A program made the position numbers and the translations under genes. This document shows positions 59,601 to 64,000 of a stretch of 64,000 bases of DNA, piece by piece. Below the pieces are notes generated by a model. That model made no database searches. It was not told the origin of the DNA and worked only from the letters and a program-made list of their open reading frames with translations. Origin of the DNA: Ampelocalamus luodianensis (taxonomy: Eukaryota > Streptophyta > Magnoliopsida > Poales > Poaceae); the NCBI GenBank assembly GCA_036346255.1, contig CM070628.1, forward strand, positions 28,287,840 to 28,351,839, read 5' to 3'. The first letter of the stretch is position 1. Each line of letters opens with the position of its first letter.

Positions 59601-60788
59601 TGCACTCATTTGCTTTGTTGGAAAATGGCCAACTTACAACTTTGTTTTGAATTTCTAAAGAGTATTTTAAATATTGTGTTCTGCCAGTATTATTATCATC
59701 AATAATTTATACCTCAGATTACACCATCTACAAACTCCTTGAGTCCCTAAATTGGCTGGGTCTGGCAATTTTTTGTGTTCCTGGTGGTAGGTACCTGTTT
59801 AATGTGGTGTCAGAAAGCATGGCTGCTCTTTTTATTGTTTACCATTGTTAAGCTGCTCAATGCCCTAGAGCAGGCATGGGCCTGCCTTAGCACCTTGGAT
59901 TCAAATGAACCCAGTAACCTCTATGTCCTTTTAAGAAGTTGCTAAAAATATGATGTGGCTTGTCCAAAATTTGCTTCCTATACAGTACAAATGTCTCCAC
60001 AAAACATTTATTGGTTGTGATGGTGACCCTTTAGATGAATTTTGACAGCAGGGGTGCAAATTTGTTCCTCAATTATGCGTTGATTGTTACCGTTTTGGTG
60101 ACAGTTTGAAGTAATGTATCATGAGGATTTTTGTGGTAGTTCACGATGTTTGATGATGATTGTTTTGACGTTAGTGCAAATTTACATAAATTCAAAGTGG
60201 TACAAGTTGACTGGCAATATACAAAAATTGACCTACATAGAGTGGTGAATTTTTAGTGTTTTTTTAGTGGATAAAGATTGACTATGTACTATGTAGGCCG
60301 AGGTTGATAGTTCATGCGACATTCAAGTTTGTATGCAACAATTATTCATCCTGGTCCAATGTCATTAGAGTATAGTGTTGTTAGATGTTTTTGGGTAACT
60401 CTTTTAAGGGACAGGATACTTCATTTCTTACTGATTCTTTTCCTAGGTAGCTTGCCTTGGTAAAGAAACTGTAGAGATTATTGTTGTAAATTGTAATGTT
60501 AACTGGCCTGCCTTTCCCCTCATTTTCTTTCGACATTGAACTCACTCTTGTAGCCTGCATGTTTTGCAGCATGCCTACAGAGATGGCCGCTTGGAAGAGG
60601 TCAAACTGCGACATCTTGATGCTGATGATGGAAGTACAGTGATTGCCAAAAATATTAGGTATGTGTTCTCTATTACACTTCTGTGCAATCTGTATATTTC
60701 CTTTTTTTTTAGTTCTCATTTTGTGCCTGTGTTACCGGCCTGTTTGCATTCCAGGTTGTCGGACTTCCTCAGTCAGTTGCATCTTTAG
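56648..60788 (+). CDS. MKRN: Makorin RING-finger protein (E3 ubiquitin ligase), six exons
   Basis: Exons 56648-56661, 57991-58078, 58177-58986, 59333-59402, 60570-60658, 60755-60788, all with GT-AG borders. If two missing bases are allowed for, the product is about 368 residues, ending DFLSQLHL. Two CCCH zinc fingers come first (CKFFMHGACLKGDYC-EFSH; CTFYQKGACSYGSRC-RYNH). They are followed by a third (CSFAAAGNCPYGEEC-PYMH), the makorin Cys-His motif (CTTCGKMC ... HIKLCE), a C3HC4 RING starting CSVCLDRVL with CDHPFCISC, and a fourth CCCH split by intron 4 (FYK|H). Single C bases appear to be lost beside 58885 and beside 58902; they shift the frame exactly at the last RING Cys pair (CxxC). Everything else is intact and splice sites are perfect. 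A living gene with two sequence errors and a recently disabled gene are both possible. Confidence 0.9.
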
Positions 60789-61053
60789 GGACCAGTGGCT
60801 GTATATATATCAAATGTAAGATTTATTTTTCGGTATGCAATCAACGCAATGTTACAACTTTTTGCTAATTCACTTGCAAGTAATGCGCATTTGGAATTGT
60901 TGTTCCTGTCATTTATTTGCTGTTGTGGGATATATGGTCATAGTGCTGTTTCACCATAGATCAATTGCAATGCTTGAAGTTACATTTCACATTTCCACTG
61001 GTGGATTTAAATGTTGCAGAACTTCTCCGGCAATTACCATCTCTGACCATGCT
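60789..61053 (+). other. Makorin 3' UTR or downstream DNA
   Basis: AT-rich sequence after the stop, with no plain AATAAA. A GTTGCAG at 61014-61020 could be a splice acceptor of a 3' UTR intron. Confidence 0.35.
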
Positions 61054-61889
61054 TATTAAGGCGTCGCTTAGGCGACGCTTAACGGTAAGGCGGGTCCGGG
61101 GTGTAAGGCGTCGCACCGCCTTGCGTCGCCCCGCCTTTGCGCCCCTCTCGCTGAAGCTTTGGTGGAGGAGGTAAAGGAGAGAGAGAGAGCGAGGAGCTCA
61201 CTTGTACCTTGGAGTTCGTCGACAAGGTGCCTCCTCACGACGATCCTGCACCGAGCCTCGCCCACCACTCAGCGCCGCCGCCGTCTTGTCTCCAAATCTG
61301 CGTCGCCGAGGTCCTCCGCAGCCCGTGGGTGTCGTTTGTCTCCGGATCTGCACCGCCGGGGTACTCTACCGCCCGTGGGTGTCTTCCTCCGCCCGGAGCT
61401 CGCTCGGTTGCTCCGGATCTGCGCCATCGGGGTACGGAAGGGAGCGGAAGGAAAGGGAAGAGGACGGGAGAGCGAGGGTAGGAAGCTTCAGCAGGAGAGA
61501 GGCGAGAAGGCGGCTACGCGAGAGCTTCTGAGAGCCGGAGAGGCGACGCGGAGCGGCGAGGAGGAAGAGGAGGAGCGGCGCGGCGAGAAAGTGGAGGAGG
61601 CGGCGCGAGCGGAGGTGAAGTGGCGTGGTGTGCGCGTGCTCGGCCGGGTAGGGGATAAAAGAGGAGGCGGCCGGGCAGGGCGCCGGGCAGGCCGGATTTT
61701 CTGTGGCTTCCAACTCCTGTGTCCAACTGCTGTGGGGGATCTTCTGTGGTCTTCTCTTCTACTTCTAACCTACTGCCGGTTGCTCTGCACTGCCGCCTTA
61801 GGATACGTAAGGCGTCGCCTCGCCTCACGCCTTACCGCCTAAAAGGTGTGAGGGGGTGGGTCGCCTCGCCTCGTCTTACCGCCTTAATA
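61054..61889. mobile_element. 836-bp insertion with TATTAAGGCG inverted ends
   Basis: Left end TATTAAGGCGTCGC, right end CGCCTTAATA, with further TAAGGCG copies inside both ends. Flanks ACCATGCT (61046-61053) and ACCATGTC (61890-61897) fit an imperfect 8-bp target duplication, as in hAT elements. The GC-rich interior (61160-61700, GGAGAGCGAGG- and CCGCCGCCG-type words) has long open frames on both strands but no recognisable protein. It may be captured 5' UTR sequence. Confidence 0.7.
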
Positions 61890-62870
61890 ACCATGTCTCT
61901 GACATTCATTACCACGTGAATAACATTGCATCCATTCTGCTCCTGCTTTCATTGTTTCATTCCTACCAAACCACTCTTTTCATCATTTGACCATGTGAAC
62001 TGGAATATTTGCATCCAGGCATTCTGGGATTTCGCTACCTACCAAATATTTGCAGTATTCTGAAGACAGCAGTTTAAATCGAGGCACCTTCGAAAACTGC
62101 TGCTTTATCTCCATTTAGTGGTGGTTGCTTTGTCGCCAATCATACAAAGACAATCCTTGTGTACTAAAAACTGTCATTCTTTTTCGTGACATGCATTACT
62201 TTTACATAACCCTTGACATTACATTTGTGCCTAACATTAACCACGCTCTTCAATGCAGAATTTTTGTAGGTCACTGCGGGACACCTGGATAACCTTATAA
62301 AGAAGCACTGTCGACCCGAGGACAAATGGAAAAGAAGTCTTGTGGCGAATCTGCTCGAAAGTCGAAACACAAGGATTAAAACTGTCGAAACACTGCCATA
62401 TGCCTTCCTGGGCAACAGTGATTCAGTAGAACATTCCCTGGCCATCGTGCAAAAGGGCAGGTGTGTAATAATACTCTTGCTTCCTCGATGCTCTCTCTCT
62501 GTTGAGGAAAGGCTCCCCCGCACAACAAAAGGTCAACTGAGGCCGTTTGGTTGTATAACTTGTTCGAAGGAGAAAAAGGAAAAGGAAGAACGAAACAAAG
62601 AACACTCGTCATACTGCCGTGTTGAATGCAAAATAAGCTGTGGTAGAATGTTCTGTAGACTACCGCAGAGGCAATTGACGTTTTCGCTCGAGAAATAGGA
62701 ACGTCAATCTCTGGAGTTTAACTTCTGTCTGATTTGACTATTTGAGTATCTGTATCACGGCCGAGTTGTCTTATAGGGGAAGTAATGTAAGGTGTGCGAT
62801 TTCTTCTGTAATGCGAAGAATCTGGAGACGTATCCTCCGGATTTACGTTTTGAAGGCTAACTTCGCCATT
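61890..62870. other. Region downstream of makorin, transcribed-looking, no clear protein
   Basis: TTCAATGCAG|AATTTTTGTAGG at about 62262 resembles an acceptor. The open frame 62342-62698 (MANLLESRNTRIKTVE) has no recognised family. It may be 3' UTR exons of the makorin transcript or the end of a neighbouring gene. Confidence 0.35.
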
Positions 62871-63439
62871 CTCTATCAGCTACGCCCGTCCTGAAACTTG
62901 TTTATTATGAACCAGAAGCAATTCCAAAACGGGCCATCCACCTTTTCACTCAACCACTCGCACAAGCCACAACAATTTTGCGAAAACGCCCCTAGCGCCC
63001 TCTTCAAACAGCCCAAGCGACCGACCTGACCCCGTTCGATCCCCTCCCCAACTCGGCTAGGGTTAGGGCAGGGCGTGCCCTGGCCCGACCTCTCCGCCGC
63101 CCCTCTGTCAGGACCTTCGAATTTTTGGGATAGTTTCACTCACAGATTTAGATCCAATCTCATACAGCTAATTGGCGAATCGTCATCGACTTTGTGTCAT
63201 CCACAGTACTGCGGTGTCACCATCGACAAGCCGTCGAAGCAGAATCATCGATGCGTAGCGGTCATATTCTCGTTTTAGATCATTCATGTTCCTTTTCTTG
63301 GTTGACATGACTAGATCTGTTATGCTGTGATGGTTACGTTATTTTTGCGTGCATGATGTCATGATTAATTTATGGAATAAATTGAACCTACATGTGCTTA
63401 TATGTTTAACAATCCAAAAACCTTATTATAAGCGCACGT
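62871..63439. other. Spacer before the Copia gag, possible LTR or leader
   Basis: GC-rich 62990-63115 followed from 63098 by TGTCAGGACCTTCG and AT-rich DNA. The start could be an LTR, but no matching end, primer site or second LTR is in the window. Confidence 0.3.
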
Positions 63440-63450
63440 GGTCTTACCAT

Positions 63451-64000
63451 GGTGGATTTCTTAGATGCAGAGGTAGGAGAAGTTCTCGGTGTGCACTTTA
63501 GAGATGGCGATCGGGGTCACTCACGTGGCTTCTTGCTATGAATGTATTCGGGTTAGTAATGGCAAGCTTTGAAGGTATTCTTGATCTTGGCGAGAAAGAA
63601 TTCGAGGCGCCACTACTCTCTTTGTTGGATGCATTCTTAGTGTTCTTCTTTGATCGATGCTGTGCGAGGTGTATATGCACATAATGGGGCGCAAAGGAGT
63701 TATGGGATGCTTGAATTCCAAATACGGTGCTCACGATGCCGGCAATGACATGTATGTCATGGAGCAATTTCATGACTACAAGATGGTTAATAACAGTTAC
63801 GTAGTAGATCGGGCTCATGAGATCTGATCCATTGGCAAGAACTCGAACTCTGAAGTGTGCCTTGCAGACAAGTTTGTGGTTGGATGTATTATTGCGAAAT
63901 TACCTTCTTCATGGAGGAATTTGAACGGCACTCAAACACAAGAACAAGAGCACTATGTTGAGTCTATTGACTCTCTTGAAAGTGAGAAAGCTCGGGAAAG
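63451..64000 (+). pseudogene. Copia-type gag (UBN2 family), runs off the window
   Basis: MVDFLDAEVGEVLG near 63451, then in changing frames KELWDALNSKYGAHDAG (from about 63690), MYVMEQFHDYKMVNNSYVVD, DKFVVGCIIAKLPSSWRNFN and ESIDSLESEKAR at the edge. This matches the Copia gag-polypeptide pattern 'ELWDAL--KY', 'F-DYKM', 'IIAKLP-SW-NF'. A stop (HEI*SIGKN) and frameshifts are present. Protease, integrase and RT would lie to the right. Confidence 0.75.

Noticed and set aside
61159..61842. 227-residue Arg/Glu-rich open frame
   Set aside because: Low-complexity GC-rich sequence inside the TATTAAGGCG element; long frames exist on both strands, as expected from composition alone.
1..64000. tRNA or rRNA genes
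   Set aside because: No cloverleaf with A and B boxes and no rRNA segment was recognised; the only tRNA-related sequence is the 12-base primer-binding site.

Overview
This is nuclear DNA of a grass, most likely Oryza or a close relative. It has spliced plant genes with GT-AG introns, grass-type CACTA (En/Spm) transposons, long-LTR Gypsy and Copia elements, Stowaway-type MITEs, and no bacterial operon structure. Only three host gene loci stand out: a COMT-type O-methyltransferase (14.85-17.16 kb, +), a plant-mobile-domain gene split by a retrotransposon (38.6 and 53.5 kb, -) and a makorin zinc-finger/RING gene (56.6-60.8 kb, +). Most of the rest is nested transposons.

Layout. 1-14369: three head-to-tail copies (the first incomplete) of a unit of about 5.27 kb. 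Each unit holds the 3' half of a CACTA element (decayed ORF2 and Ulp1-like protease, subterminal repeats, 3' terminus) fused to about 1.57 kb of its genomic flank. Only the third copy runs on into unique DNA, which leads to the O-methyltransferase. 17441-20598: an LTR fragment cut off by a CACTA 5' end. 20599-38616: a stretch bounded by two ends of one CACTA family. It contains internally deleted TNP2 and ORF2/protease remnants, a second CACTA 5' end, a 200-bp foldback, a perfect solo LTR with target duplication, two copies of an F-box gene fragment, a piece of an SCP/FCP1-like phosphatase gene and an apparently intact small spliced gene. This resembles a gene-capturing (Pack-type) CACTA. 38971-53508: a 14.5-kb Tekay/Del-like Gypsy element with 4.2-4.3-kb LTRs, inserted in an exon of the plant-mobile-domain gene. 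53.9-56.2 kb: small foldback and MITE-like repeats. 56.6-60.8 kb: makorin, followed by an 836-bp insertion with short inverted ends. 63.4-64.0 kb: the gag of a Copia element leaving the window.

A technical theme runs through the window. Repeat copies that should be nearly identical differ mainly by 1-3-base changes at CAG/CTG/CCG/ACG words, and several genes carry single missing C or G bases. This looks more like base-calling error in the assembly (perhaps at methylated sites) than natural decay, so many 'frameshifts' reported here may not be real.
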